Assembly (NCBI RefSeq): GCF_030708455.1
Contig: NZ_JAUYWF010000008.1
Location: 124,001-188,000 of the forward strand
Direction: 5' to 3'
Length of the DNA: 64,000 bases
DNA from: Halomonas sp. SSL-5
GTDB lineage: Bacteria > Pseudomonadota > Gammaproteobacteria > Pseudomonadales > Halomonadaceae
Shown: piece after piece, positions 23,224 to 31,027 of the stretch
Layout: each line of letters starts with the position of its first letter
How positions within the stretch are numbered: the first letter of the stretch is position 1
Notes under the pieces: generated by a model
What the model saw: the letters and a program-made list of their open reading frames with translations, nothing else
Database searches by the model: none
Told to the model about the DNA's origin: nothing
Made by a program: the position numbers and the translations under genes

Positions 23224-24039
23224 TCAGAGCTTGGCCGCCTGCACGTGCATCCAGTCGAAGTTGCGTGTGCGTCCCAGGCTGACCCAGCCTTCCTCCTCCC
23301 AGAGGCGCCACCAGGTGGCGTATTCCGGCCGGGCCAGGCGTGCACGGTCGCGCCCCCACTTGAGCTTGTTGTGGCTCGGGTCCCAGTCGATGGCCAGGCC
23401 CCAGGCATGGGTCGACCAGCGGGTGCCGCCGCGCTTGCGACGCTTGTTGTAACAGCCCCCGTAGCGGTGCAGGCCCAGCTCCCTGAGGCGCTGGGGCCCG
23501 TAGTGATCATGAGCGCGGTTCAGGATGCGAGCCAGGCTGTCGGCGACCTGCTCGTGGCAGCCGATGCCGCTGGGGCTGGTGGCGAGGTCCCAGGCCAGCA
23601 CGAGCCGCCAGGGACAGGGCACTACCGTCAGGGGTGGCTTGCGTGTCGGCGAGCCCAGCGCCTGTTCCAGCTCGGCCTCCCGATACCAATGGTTGGGATT
23701 GGCATCCGTCGGCTGCTGGTCGCGCCAGGGGGTGGGCTTGCTGCCGGTTGTCTGTAGCGTGGCCAGAACGCTCGACGCATACTCGGTCTGCGGGCCCCAG
23801 AGGCCGTCGATGGGACCCACCTCGATCTCGCTCTGCCGGCAGGCCAGCTGCAGGCACGCGACGGCGCGTCGTCGGTCGCTCCAGCGCTCGGCCCCGTCGG
23901 GCAGTCGGCCGGCAAGGTCCCTTAACGTGGTATCGACGGCGGCAAGGGTCTTGGGGCCGCGAATGCCGTCGATGCTGCCATGGTAGGTGTGCTGGTCGGA
24001 AAGGAATCGTTGGAGGGTGCGAACGGCGGTCTTGTTCAT
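23224..24039 (-). CDS. Endolysin-like M15 peptidase with N-terminal peptidoglycan-binding repeats
   Basis: The 271-residue product has two PG-binding-like repeats (residues about 5-50 and 60-100; GSIDGIRGPKTLAAVD and GPIDGLWGPQTEYASS). The C-terminal M15 metallopeptidase domain has the zinc ligands in STHAWGLAIDWDP (His and Asp) and FDWMHVQ (His). It has no signal peptide, so export would need a holin or lysis, as for phage endolysins of the L-alanyl-D-glutamate peptidase type. No other phage genes are seen nearby, so it is an orphan, perhaps a domesticated lysin. SD GGAGGAG lies upstream of the ATG. Converges with the hydrolase gene across 11 bases. Confidence 0.82.
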   Translation of the reverse strand: MNKTAVRTLQRFLSDQHTYHGSIDGIRGPKTLAAVDTTLRDLAGRLPDGAERWSDRRRAVACLQLACRQSEIEVGPIDGLWGPQTEYASSVLATLQTTGSKPTPWRDQQPTDANPNHWYREAELEQALGSPTRKPPLTVVPCPWRLVLAWDLATSPSGIGCHEQVADSLARILNRAHDHYGPQRLRELGLHRYGGCYNKRRKRGGTRWSTHAWGLAIDWDPSHNKLKWGRDRARLARPEYATWWRLWEEEGWVSLGRTRNFDWMHVQAAKL

Positions 24040-24217
24040 GGCGTTTCTCCTCCCTCGTGAGGTAAGGGTGCCGCGGTCACCATGGCCGGGCTTACGCCCA
24101 CAGTGTAGGCGGCTGATGCCGGTGGCGTTCGGTGCTGTCGCGGTAAAGGCTGCCACCCAACGCGTCGCCGCCTCCGGCCGAGGCGGCAACGTGCCCGATG
24201 TCGGGGTTACCCTGCCG

Positions 24218-24658
24218 CTACAGTGTCATGAAGGGCGTCGCCTCGCCGTCGCTGAACTGGTAGACGTTCCAGTCGCCCTGCTTGGGTCCCGGCATGCCCG
24301 GGGTGCCGATGGGCATGCCGGCCAGGCCGATGCCGTCGGTGTCGGGGCGCTCTTCGAAGAGCCTCTCCAGCGCCTCCATGGGCACGTGCCCCTCGATGAC
24401 ATACTCGCCCATCTCGATGGTGTGGCAGGAGCCCAGGCCATAGGGCAGGCCGGCGTCCTGTTTGATCTTGCCCAGCTCGACATCATCGACGATGGTCACG
24501 CTGACGCCGTGCTCCTCGAGGTGGCGGGCATACTCGTCGCAGCAGCCGCACTGGGGGTTCTTGTAGAGGGTCGCCTCGGCGGGCAGGGTGGCGTGGGCGC
24601 TACCGGCGCCCAGCAGCAGGGCGGCGGAGACGAGCAGGGTGGAAGCGGTTCGGTTCAT
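24218..24658 (-). CDS. DUF411 periplasmic metal-binding protein
   Basis: The 146-residue product has a signal peptide (1-23, cleavage at AHA). ATLYKNPQCGCCDEYARHLEEHG gives the conserved Cys-x-Cys-Cys of DUF411, and LGSCHTIEMGEYVIEGHVP provides the conserved Cys-His pair. GLAGMPIGTPGMPG is the conserved C-terminal loop. DUF411 proteins are associated with copper and other heavy-metal resistance and probably bind Cu(I) in the periplasm. SD AGGAG precedes the ATG. It is 154 bases downstream of the Met-rich Spy-like gene on the same strand, but a hairpin lies between them. Confidence 0.87.
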   Translation of the reverse strand: MNRTASTLLVSAALLLGAGSAHATLPAEATLYKNPQCGCCDEYARHLEEHGVSVTIVDDVELGKIKQDAGLPYGLGSCHTIEMGEYVIEGHVPMEALERLFEERPDTDGIGLAGMPIGTPGMPGPKQGDWNVYQFSDGEATPFMTL

Positions 24659-24783
24659 AGGCGGCTCTCCTGGGTGGCGAGAAGCATAGGGGGCTTGTCG
24701 GTCATGTGACGGCTCGCGTCATGCTGGTCCATTCTGCACCGAACGCCTCTCGGGCGGGAATGATCCAGCGCAAGTCAAGGTAA

Positions 24784-24807
24784 GGTGCCCGCCGGCAAGC
24801 GGGCACC
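24784..24807 (-). terminator. Hairpin after the Met-rich gene
   Basis: GGTGCCCGC (24784-24792) pairs with GCGGGCACC (24799-24807) around a 6-base loop; on the minus strand it is followed by TTACCTTG. Probably a terminator or attenuator. Confidence 0.5.
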
Positions 24808-24812
24808 GGGCG

Positions 24813-25394
24813 TCACTGTCCGCTATCGGGAGCGTTGGCCCCCCGCTTCAATTGTGCGCGCTGCTCATCGGTGAGCAGGTCGAGCATCTTGCCTCGCATG
24901 CGTACCATCTCGGCCATCATTTCCCCCTGGAGCTCGCCCATCTGGCCATGCAGGCGCTTTACCTGCTCGGGATCGGGCGACTCGGCGTGCATCGCTTCCA
25001 CCAACTCCAGCCGCAGGTCCATCATCTTGCCCATGCGCTCGAACTGGGCGGGACGGTGCTGCTGGATCAGCTCGCGCATCTCGCTGCGCTGCTCGGGTTC
25101 GAGCCTGTGCATCATGCCCATGCCTTCGGCCATCAGCGGGCAGGGCAGCATGCCGGGATGGCCGCCGCCCATCATGCCGGGGCCCATGCCGTGTTGACCG
25201 TAGCCCATCATGCCGGGCCCCATGCCGCCCTGGCCGTAGCCCATCATGCCGGGGCCCATGCCGGCCTGGCCGTAGCCCATCATGCCCGGGCCCATGCCGC
25301 CCTGCTGCATGCCTTGAGCCGAGGCAGCGCCGCTGGCGGCGATGCCGAGGCCTGCAGCCAGTGCGATGGCAAGAATCTGCTTGTAGTTGCCCAT
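24813..25394 (-). CDS. Met/Gly-rich periplasmic Spy/CpxP-like protein
   Basis: The 193-residue product has a signal peptide (1-27). Four tandem 12-residue units (QGGMGPGMMGYG and variants, residues 31-78) are followed by a helical LTxxQ-type domain with MHRLEPEQRSEMRELIQQHRP and MLDLLTDEQRAQLKRG. LTxxQ hairpins characterise Spy, CpxP and CnrX/ZraP-like periplasmic chaperones or metal sensors; the Met-rich repeats suggest Cu(I)/Ag(I) binding. Start: ATG 25394 with AGGAG upstream (an ATG at 25409 overlaps the SD). A MerR-type promoter with a 20-base spacer sits 79 bases upstream, supporting metal induction. Confidence 0.8.
   Translation of the reverse strand: MGNYKQILAIALAAGLGIAASGAASAQGMQQGGMGPGMMGYGQAGMGPGMMGYGQGGMGPGMMGYGQHGMGPGMMGGGHPGMLPCPLMAEGMGMMHRLEPEQRSEMRELIQQHRPAQFERMGKMMDLRLELVEAMHAESPDPEQVKRLHGQMGELQGEMMAEMVRMRGKMLDLLTDEQRAQLKRGANAPDSGQ
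25161..25304 (-). repeat. Four 36-base in-frame tandem repeats
   Basis: Four consecutive 36-base units encode the GMGPGMMG repeats of the Met-rich protein. The near-identical nucleotide sequence suggests recent expansion and possible copy-number variation. Confidence 0.85.
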
Positions 25395-25472
25395 GGTATT
25401 TCTCCTCATCCTGACGAGGGTAGAGACGTCACCTCCCGCGACAGCGGAGCGACGAGACTGGCATTCACCATG

Positions 25473-25504
25473 AGCTTACAACCTATTGGTTACCCCATGG
25501 TCAA
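25473..25504 (-). promoter_or_regulatory. MerR/CueR-type promoter of the Met-rich gene
   Basis: On the minus strand, TTGACC (25504-25499) and TAAGCT (25478-25473) are separated by 20 bases, the over-long spacer characteristic of MerR-family activated promoters. ACC...GGT half-sites flank the spacer. Inferred to bind a CueR-like copper regulator, which is not encoded in this window. Confidence 0.6.
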
Positions 25505-25532
25505 GGGCTTCCTGCCACGAATCACGGATGGA

Positions 25533-26180
25533 TCAGTCGCTGTCGGCGGGATGTTGCGGCAGCGCTTCCACCAGGCCCAGCGCCACGCACAGGCGCACCA
25601 GCTCGGCCAGGTTGGCGGCACCCAGGGCCTTCATGGCGCGCAGCCGGTAGATTTCCACCGTCTTGGGGCTGATCCCGAGGTGGTCGGCCACCTCGCGGCT
25701 GGTCAGGCCCCGGGCCACGTGTACCAGGATCTGGCGCTCCTTGGGGCGCAGCGCGGCATAGCGTTCACGCAGCGCCGAGAGACGCGCACCTGCCTGGCGG
25801 GCCTGCTGGTGGGCGAGCAGCGCCTGCTGCACGGTATCGATCAGCTGCTGGTGGTTGAAGGGCTTCTCGAGGAAGTCGCGGGCACCGGCCTTGAGCGCGG
25901 CGACGGCCATGGGCACATCGCCGTGGCCGGTCATGAAGATCACCGGCGGGGGATTTTCCAGTTCGCCGAGGCGCTGCTGCACCTGGAGGCCGGAGAGGCC
26001 CGGCATGCGCACGTCCAGCAGCAGCGTGTCGAAGCCCTCGGGGTCGGCGGCCAGGAAGGCCTCGCCGTCGGCGAAGGGCCGGCTCTCGATGCCCACGGAG
26101 TCGAGCAGGAAGGCCAGCGACTCGCGCAGGTCCTGGTTGTCGTCGACGATGGCGATGCGGGGCAAGGAGGTGTCGGTCAT
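25533..26180 (-). CDS. Response regulator, FixJ/NarL type (receiver + LuxR HTH)
   Basis: The 215-residue product has a receiver domain (residues 8-120) with the acidic pair VDDNQ, phosphoacceptor Asp56 in LLLDVRMPG, Thr in FMTGHGDVPMA and Lys in FLEKPF. A LuxR-type HTH (about 145-205) carries LRPKERQILVHVARGLTSREVADHLGISPKTVEIYRLRAMKAL. The FixJ/TtrR/DctR-like arrangement indicates a transcription activator. Its first four bases overlap the kinase gene's stop (ATGA), so it is the cognate partner. Targets are unknown. It ends the four-gene minus-strand operon. Confidence 0.9.
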   Translation of the reverse strand: MTDTSLPRIAIVDDNQDLRESLAFLLDSVGIESRPFADGEAFLAADPEGFDTLLLDVRMPGLSGLQVQQRLGELENPPPVIFMTGHGDVPMAVAALKAGARDFLEKPFNHQQLIDTVQQALLAHQQARQAGARLSALRERYAALRPKERQILVHVARGLTSREVADHLGISPKTVEIYRLRAMKALGAANLAELVRLCVALGLVEALPQHPADSD

Positions 26181-27742
26181 GGGCGCGTCATGGCATCGGC
26201 GTGGGAGGGTTCGGCGAGCAGTGTAGCGGCAAAGGTGGCGCCGCCGGAACCGTCCGACGGGAGCAGGCGCAGGTCGCCGCCCATGGCCTCCATCAGCGAG
26301 CGGCTGATGGCCAGGCCCATGCCCAGGCCCTCGGCGCGGCCCGAGTGGAAGGGCGCGAAGATGCGTTCCGCCTGGTCGGTGGGTACGCCGGGCCCCTGGT
26401 CGGTGACGGTCAGGGTCACCTCACGGCGTCCGCTGCGTCGGGCCCTGATCGCGACCCGTTCGGCGCGGGGGTGCCCGCGGCTCGCCTCCAGGGCGTTGAG
26501 AAGCAGGTTGACCAGCACCTGCTCCAGGGCCACCGGGTCGGCGACCACCCGCGGCAGCGGCTCCACGAGGGCCAGCTCGAGGTCGACGCGGGCCTGCTGG
26601 TACTGCCACTCGCAGAGCCGGCAGGCGGCATCCATCACCTCGGCGAGTGTCATGGGGCGCGGCCGGATTTGTCCCTTGCGCACGAAGCCGCGGATATGGC
26701 GCAGGCGTTCCCCGAGGCGCGCTACCTGCGCCTGGATCCGCTCCAGCGGCAGGCGCAGCGCCTCGACCGGCTGGCCGGCATCCAGCTTGAGCAGGGCGCC
26801 ACTGGCGTAATTGGCGATGGTGCCCAGCGGCTGATTGAGCTCGTGGGCGATGTTGGAGGCCAACTCACCGGTGGTGGCCAGCCGGTTGGCGTGGGCGATC
26901 TGCGCCTGGTGGTGGCGGGCCTGCTCCTCGGCCGCCTGGCGCAGGCGAATATCGCGATTGAGCAGCGATACATGCCCAGGTTCGGTGCCGGGGCCCGAAT
27001 GCGCCATCACCACACTGAGCACCGCTACCGGCCCCTCGGGGCCGCGCATCTCCAGTTCACCGCTCCAGGAGCCGTAGCGGGCCACGGCGGGCAGCACGAT
27101 ATCGCGCAGGTCGGCCAGCGAGCCCTCGACATAGGCGTCGGCCAGGCGCGCGGCGCCGCCGGTGCGAGGCAGCTGCAGGAGGTGGCGTGCGGCCTGGTTG
27201 GCGTAGAACAGCCGCTCGTCGTCATCCATGAACAGCACGAACTCGGTGGTCGACTCCACCACCCGGGCCAGGCGCTCGCGGTTGGCCTCGGCGCGGATGC
27301 GCCGGCCGACGTCCCGGGACACGCAGAGGATATCGAGCAGTTCGCCGCTGGCCGGGTCGCGGCGGGTTCGGCTGGTGGTCTCGAACCATACGTAATGGCC
27401 GTCCCTGGCGCGAAAGCGATAGGTCTGCTGGTAGAAGCCATCGTGATAGTAGATCCGCGGCGACTTGTTGAGCAGGTCGGCCAGGTCGGCGGGATGGAAG
27501 AGGTCGTAGGCACACACGCCGATCAGCTCCTCGGGCGAATAGCCGAGCAGGTCGCGGGCGGCGCGGGAGGCGTAGAGGAAGGTGCCGTCCCGGGCATGGC
27601 GCGAGATCAGGTCGGTGCTGCTCTCGGCCAGCCACCGATAGTGGTCGCGCTGGGCCGCGAGGGCGCGGTTGTGCTCCTCCAGCTCGGCACAACGCGCCTC
27701 CAGGTCGGTCAGGCGGGTGGTGCTGTCGCCTTGCCTGGTCAT
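26177..27742 (-). CDS. Two-PAS sensor histidine kinase (FixL-like architecture)
   Basis: The 521-residue soluble kinase has an N-terminal coiled coil (about 10-35), PAS1 (about 36-150: WLAESSTDLISRHARDGTFLYAS), PAS2 (about 157-270), HisKA with the phosphoacceptor His300 in IAHELNQPLGTIANYA, and a HATPase domain (NLLLNALEA N-box, DQGPGVP, GLGMGLAISRSL). No transmembrane segment, so it senses a cytoplasmic signal. The ELNQPL H-box is the FixL/DctB/TodS-type sequence. Whether a PAS domain binds haem or flavin cannot be read with confidence. Its start overlaps the oxygenase stop by one base (TGATG) and its end overlaps the regulator start by four. Confidence 0.9.
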   Translation of the reverse strand: MTRQGDSTTRLTDLEARCAELEEHNRALAAQRDHYRWLAESSTDLISRHARDGTFLYASRAARDLLGYSPEELIGVCAYDLFHPADLADLLNKSPRIYYHDGFYQQTYRFRARDGHYVWFETTSRTRRDPASGELLDILCVSRDVGRRIRAEANRERLARVVESTTEFVLFMDDDERLFYANQAARHLLQLPRTGGAARLADAYVEGSLADLRDIVLPAVARYGSWSGELEMRGPEGPVAVLSVVMAHSGPGTEPGHVSLLNRDIRLRQAAEEQARHHQAQIAHANRLATTGELASNIAHELNQPLGTIANYASGALLKLDAGQPVEALRLPLERIQAQVARLGERLRHIRGFVRKGQIRPRPMTLAEVMDAACRLCEWQYQQARVDLELALVEPLPRVVADPVALEQVLVNLLLNALEASRGHPRAERVAIRARRSGRREVTLTVTDQGPGVPTDQAERIFAPFHSGRAEGLGMGLAISRSLMEAMGGDLRLLPSDGSGGATFAATLLAEPSHADAMTRP

Positions 27743-28410
27743 CAGCGTGCCGGATCGACCAGGCCGCCCAGCGAGGCATTGCGCCGGAACCAGCCGGCGA
27801 TGCTGGCGCGGGGGAGGCGGGTGGGGAGCACCTCATGGGGCACCGTCTCGGAGAGGAAGCAGGCGAAGGTGCCGGCCGTGGGCCTGACTCGTGCCACCTC
27901 CCGCTCGGGATCGTCGGGGGCGAAGATCAGCATCTCGCCGCCGCCATCCTCCGGCCAGTCGGGGTTGAGGTAGCCTACCGTTGAGATCACCCGATTGGCG
28001 CGGCCGCGGAAGCTGTCGAGGTGGCGGCGGTAGAAGGCTCCGGGCGGGTAGTGGGCGAAGTGCGCCTCGTACTCGAAGAGTCCCAGGAACAGCGCCTGGT
28101 TGAGCGCCTGCTGAAGCTCGCCCATGGCGGCCAGGTAGCGGCGCTGGGCCTGGCTCTCGCGGTCGAGCCAGTGGATGGCGTCGCCGCGGATGTCGCGGCG
28201 CAGGGCGTGCTCGCTGCCACGGCCGATGCCGGCCGCGGACAGGGCCTCGCGATCGGCGCGGTCGTTGAGCTCGGCATGCAGCGCCGCGCAGACCCCGGCA
28301 TCGAGCACCCCCTCACCCAGGTACCAGCCCTGTTCGACCAGGGCGTCGATCAGCTCGGGCAGGGCCGCAGGCGACAGGACGTGCGGGGCGATCGGCGTGG
28401 AAGTCTGCAT
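27742..28410 (-). CDS. 2-oxoglutarate/Fe(II)-dependent oxygenase (prolyl-4-hydroxylase-like)
   Basis: The 222-residue jelly-roll oxygenase has the iron triad His130-x-Asp132 (YRRHLDSFRG) and His192 (SETVPHEVLPT), with Arg201 (PRASIAGWF) positioned to bind 2-oxoglutarate. VISTVGYLNPDWPEDGGGEMLIF is the usual core strand of the P4Hc family. It would hydroxylate a protein or small molecule using O2 and 2-oxoglutarate. It lies 18 bases after the NudL-like gene and shares TGATG with the kinase gene, so it is co-translated with a PAS two-component system. A regulatory or oxygen-linked role is inference. Confidence 0.86.
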   Translation of the reverse strand: MQTSTPIAPHVLSPAALPELIDALVEQGWYLGEGVLDAGVCAALHAELNDRADREALSAAGIGRGSEHALRRDIRGDAIHWLDRESQAQRRYLAAMGELQQALNQALFLGLFEYEAHFAHYPPGAFYRRHLDSFRGRANRVISTVGYLNPDWPEDGGGEMLIFAPDDPEREVARVRPTAGTFACFLSETVPHEVLPTRLPRASIAGWFRRNASLGGLVDPAR

Positions 28411-28428
28411 GCGGCGTCGGTCCCCGGC

Positions 28429-29064
28429 TCAGGTGGTGGCGTGCTGCTGGATGCGCAGCAGGCGGTCGGGAAAGTAGCACAGCGGGCCCGGGGGCTCGCG
28501 ATGCAGGTCGATCGGCTGGCCGAAGCCCTCGGCGAGCAGTTCCGCCAGCATCATCGCCGAGAGTCCCCAGATCACCTGGCCGTCGACGTGGTAATTGGGC
28601 ACGTACCAGGGGCGGCCGTCCACCGGGATGACGTCGGTATGGTGGCGGCGATCCTCCAGGAACAGCGCCAGTGGCACCTCGAAGATGATGTCCAGTTCGG
28701 TGGGGTCGGCGACCAGCGGCAGGTCAGGCGGAATAAGCCCCACGTAGGGGGTGACCCGCAGGCCGTGCAGCGAGACCACCTCCGAGAGTCGGCCGAGCAG
28801 CTGCACATGATGCGGCGGCAGGGCGATCTCCTCCTCGGATTCGCGCAGGGCGGTGGTCAGCAGATCGGGGTCCTGGGCCTCGCGCTTGCCGCCGGGGAAG
28901 GCCACCTGGCCGCTGTGGGTGTTGAGATGGTCGGCGCGGCGGGTGAACAGCAGGGTCGGTTCGGGGCGGTCGACGATGGGCAGCAGCACCGCCGCCTCGG
29001 GCAGGCGCAGTGTCAGGCGGCGCGGGCGGTGTGCTTGCAGGCGTTCACGAAGTTTCTCTAACAT
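28429..29064 (-). CDS. CoA pyrophosphatase, NUDIX family (NudL/YeaB-like)
   Basis: The 211-residue hydrolase has the NudL-type extended motif LNTHSGQVAFPGGKREAQD, followed by the NUDIX box GGKREAQDPDLLTTALRESEEEI with its REx2EE metal site. The CoA-specific preceding motif (HSGQVAFPGG) is clear, so the likely reaction is CoA (or oxidised CoA) to 4'-phosphopantetheine plus 3',5'-ADP. It is the first gene of the nudL-oxygenase-kinase-regulator operon and is divergent from a second NUDIX gene at 29143 across a 78-base gap. Confidence 0.88.
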   Translation of the reverse strand: MLEKLRERLQAHRPRRLTLRLPEAAVLLPIVDRPEPTLLFTRRADHLNTHSGQVAFPGGKREAQDPDLLTTALRESEEEIALPPHHVQLLGRLSEVVSLHGLRVTPYVGLIPPDLPLVADPTELDIIFEVPLALFLEDRRHHTDVIPVDGRPWYVPNYHVDGQVIWGLSAMMLAELLAEGFGQPIDLHREPPGPLCYFPDRLLRIQQHATT

Positions 29065-29142
29065 GAGGTTTCCGTCGGGTTTGGTATCTTCTACCCGGCC
29101 GCCTTCCGCGGCGTCAAGCCCGCCCGACTGTCAGGGAGCCCC

Positions 29143-29700
29143 ATGAACTTCTGCAGCCACTGCGGCCATGCCGTGCGCTTCGCGATTCCCCGAGGGGATG
29201 ACCGCCCCCGCTACCTGTGCGACGAATGCGGCAGCATCCACTACCAGAACCCGCGGATCGTCGCCGGTACCCTGCCGGTGAGCGGCAGCCGGGTATTGCT
29301 GTGCCGCCGCGCCATCGCCCCGCGCAAGGGCTACTGGACCCTGCCGGCGGGCTATATGGAGAACGCCGAGACCACCGTCGAGGCGGCCGCCCGGGAGACC
29401 CTCGAGGAGGCCTGCGCCGAGGTGACGGTGCATGGCCTCTACACCCTGATCAACCTGCCGCATATCAACCAGGTCTACATGATGTTCCTGGCCGACCTGG
29501 TCGGTGGCTTCGACGCCGGACCGGAGAGCCTCGAGGTGGCACTCTTCGAGGAGCATGAGATCCCCTGGGACGAGCTCGCCTTCCCCACCATCGAGCGCAC
29601 CCTTCGGCACTTCTATCGCGACCGAGTCGAGGGTGATTATCCGCTGCATATCAGCGACATCACCGCCGAGGATCGCGAGCGCTACTTTGGTTCCGCCTGA
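29143..29700 (+). CDS. NUDIX hydrolase with N-terminal zinc ribbon
   Basis: The 185-residue product starts MNFCSHCGHAVRFAIPRGDDRPRYLCDECGSIHYQNPR, a four-cysteine zinc ribbon like that in NADH pyrophosphatase (NudC) but without the rest of the NudC N-terminal domain. The NUDIX box is GYMENAETTVEAAARETLEEA. The compact ribbon-plus-NUDIX class is common in proteobacteria and is thought to act on nucleoside diphosphate derivatives; the substrate is unassigned. SD AGGGAG precedes the ATG. The stop codon lies in a 16-base-period duplication, and a hairpin follows. Confidence 0.87.
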   Translation: MNFCSHCGHAVRFAIPRGDDRPRYLCDECGSIHYQNPRIVAGTLPVSGSRVLLCRRAIAPRKGYWTLPAGYMENAETTVEAAARETLEEACAEVTVHGLYTLINLPHINQVYMMFLADLVGGFDAGPESLEVALFEEHEIPWDELAFPTIERTLRHFYRDRVEGDYPLHISDITAEDRERYFGSA

Positions 29701-29722
29701 CTGGGGGGCCGCCTGACTGGGG
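29693..29722 (+). repeat. Tandem duplication across the NUDIX gene stop codon
   Basis: CCGCCTGACTGGGG at 29693-29706 recurs at 29709-29722. The first copy contains the TGA stop. Confidence 0.85.
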
Positions 29723-29736
29723 TTCCGCGTGAATAC

Positions 29737-29763
29737 GCCCGGTTCGGCCTGACGAAGCCGGGC
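29737..29763. terminator. Hairpin between convergent NUDIX and NIF3-like genes
   Basis: GCCCGGTTCG (29737-29746) pairs with CGAAGCCGGGC (29753-29763) with one bulge. Likely bidirectional; no strong T-run. Confidence 0.5.
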
Positions 29764-29801
29764 CTCAGCAGTGCGCTCGAGGGGCGTGGATCACACCCCG
29801 C

Positions 29802-30116
29802 TCAGTCGAACGGCTCCAGCCGCCAGGCGTCGAAGGCGGGCTCCTCGTAGGGATGGGCGAGGCGCAGCGCCGCGATTGCCGCGCGGATCAGCGCATCCTC
29901 GCAGACCAGCTCCACCTTGAGTTCCTCCACCCGCTCCAGGTCGCCGACCCGGCCGATATGCGGGTCGGCGCCCTCCAGGGGGCGAAACTGGCCCGTGCCC
30001 CGGGTCTGGAAACAGCACGCCTCGTAGTCACCGATACGCCCGGCGCCGGTGGCGAACACCGCCTCCTTGACCGCCTCGGCGTCCTCCTCGGGGACGAAGA
30101 AGGCCAGCTTGTACAT
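29802..30116 (-). CDS. NIF3/YqfO N-terminal-like protein
   Basis: The 104-residue product is MYKLAFFVPEEDAEAVKEAVFATGAGRIGDYEACCF, followed by TGQFRPLEGADPHIGRVGDLERVEELKVELVCEDALIRAAIAALRLAHPYEEPAFDAW. This is the stand-alone form of the insert domain found in YqfO/NIF3-like proteins (CutA-like fold), ending with the conserved HPYEEPA. It may bind a metal or small molecule; the function is not established. The start ATG follows AGGGAGAG. Confidence 0.83.
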   Translation of the reverse strand: MYKLAFFVPEEDAEAVKEAVFATGAGRIGDYEACCFQTRGTGQFRPLEGADPHIGRVGDLERVEELKVELVCEDALIRAAIAALRLAHPYEEPAFDAWRLEPFD

Positions 30117-30241
30117 GATCGCTCTCCCTTGATGCCTGCCATCCGACCCCTTGTGCCATAGCTCGGGGGGCGGCGTCAGCCCCGCCGGCGGGGCCGCGAG
30201 AAAAAAATTCTGCGACAGGGGTGAACTTCTTGTTCAATACA

Positions 30242-30265
30242 TGTACAAATAAGTTGACCTGTACA
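30242..30265 (+). promoter_or_regulatory. Direct TGTACA repeats in the fasciclin-gene promoter region
   Basis: TGTACA occurs at 30242-30247 and 30260-30265, 18 bases apart, with TTGACC (30254-30259) between them as a possible -35 element. TTGT...ACAA arms also surround the first copy. Likely operator; the regulator is unknown. Confidence 0.4.
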
Positions 30266-30345
30266 GCTATGCGGCCGTCGCCGCCGGGTCGTTCCCCTGA
30301 CCACACCAGGCCCCTTGCCGGGGCCACCGTGAACGAGGTGAGACC

Positions 30346-30852
30346 ATGATCCACAAGAAGATGAAGACCGTTGGCTGGATGACCGCCGCTGCCGCCGGCG
30401 TGCTGCTTTCTGCCGCCGCCCAGGCCGACCATCACGGAATGAAGAAGGACATCGTCGATACCGCCGTGGAGGCCGGTCAGTTCGAGACCCTGGTGGCCGC
30501 GGTCCAGGCCGCCGGCCTGGTCGAGACCCTCAAGGGCGAGGGGCCCTACACCGTCTTCGCACCCACCGACGAGGCCTTTGCCGCCCTGCCAGAGGGCACG
30601 GTGGAGTCGCTGCTGGAGGAGGAGAATCGCGATCAGCTCCAGGCGATCCTCACCTACCACGTGGTGTCTGGCAAGATCATGGCCGAGGACGCCATGGCCG
30701 CCGACAGCGCCACCACCGTCCAGAGTCAGGACCTGACCATTACCACCATGAATGGCAGCGTGATGATCGACGACGCCACCGTCATCCAGGCCGATATCGA
30801 GACCAGCAACGGTGTCATCCACGTGATCGACAGCGTGCTGATGCCGGAGTGA
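30346..30852 (+). CDS. Secreted fasciclin (FAS1) domain protein
   Basis: The 168-residue product has a signal peptide (residues 1-27, AQA cleavage) followed by one FAS1 domain. The H1 motif is [21 protein letters not shown], the YH motif lies in [10 protein letters not shown], and the H2 region is [21 protein letters not shown]1 proteins in bacteria mediate surface adhesion or act as stress-induced periplasmic proteins. SD GAGGTGAGACC precedes the ATG. A clear intrinsic terminator follows at 30902-30927. The upstream TGTACA repeats suggest a dedicated regulator. Confidence 0.9.
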   Translation: MIHKKMKTVGWMTAAAAGVLLSAAAQADHHGMKKDIVDTAVEAGQFETLVAAVQAAGLVETLKGEGPYTVFAPTDEAFAALPEGTVESLLEEENRDQLQAILTYHVVSGKIMAEDAMAADSATTVQSQDLTITTMNGSVMIDDATVIQADIETSNGVIHVIDSVLMPE

Positions 30853-30901
30853 GTCCCAGCGCAAGACCGCTGATCCGCTAGTCCATGCTCTGTCCCTGCT
30901 T

Positions 30902-30927
30902 GCCGCCCCGCCCCGGGCGGCTTTTTT
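30902..30927 (+). terminator. Rho-independent terminator after the fasciclin gene
   Basis: GCCGCCC (30902-30908) pairs with GGGCGGC (30915-30921) and is followed by six T residues. Confidence 0.85.
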
Positions 30928-31027
30928 GTGCGCGGTTTTGTGCACTGGTGTGACGACTCGTCTTTTATTCGATTAATTCGAAAATAAAATGCAATTCAAG
31001 TCTCTTCTGTTCGAAATGGATATGCTG

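Noticed and set aside
23224-24039. Prophage around the endolysin-like gene
   Set aside because: Flanking genes (hydrolase, DUF411) are chromosomal; no capsid, tail, integrase or holin is present.
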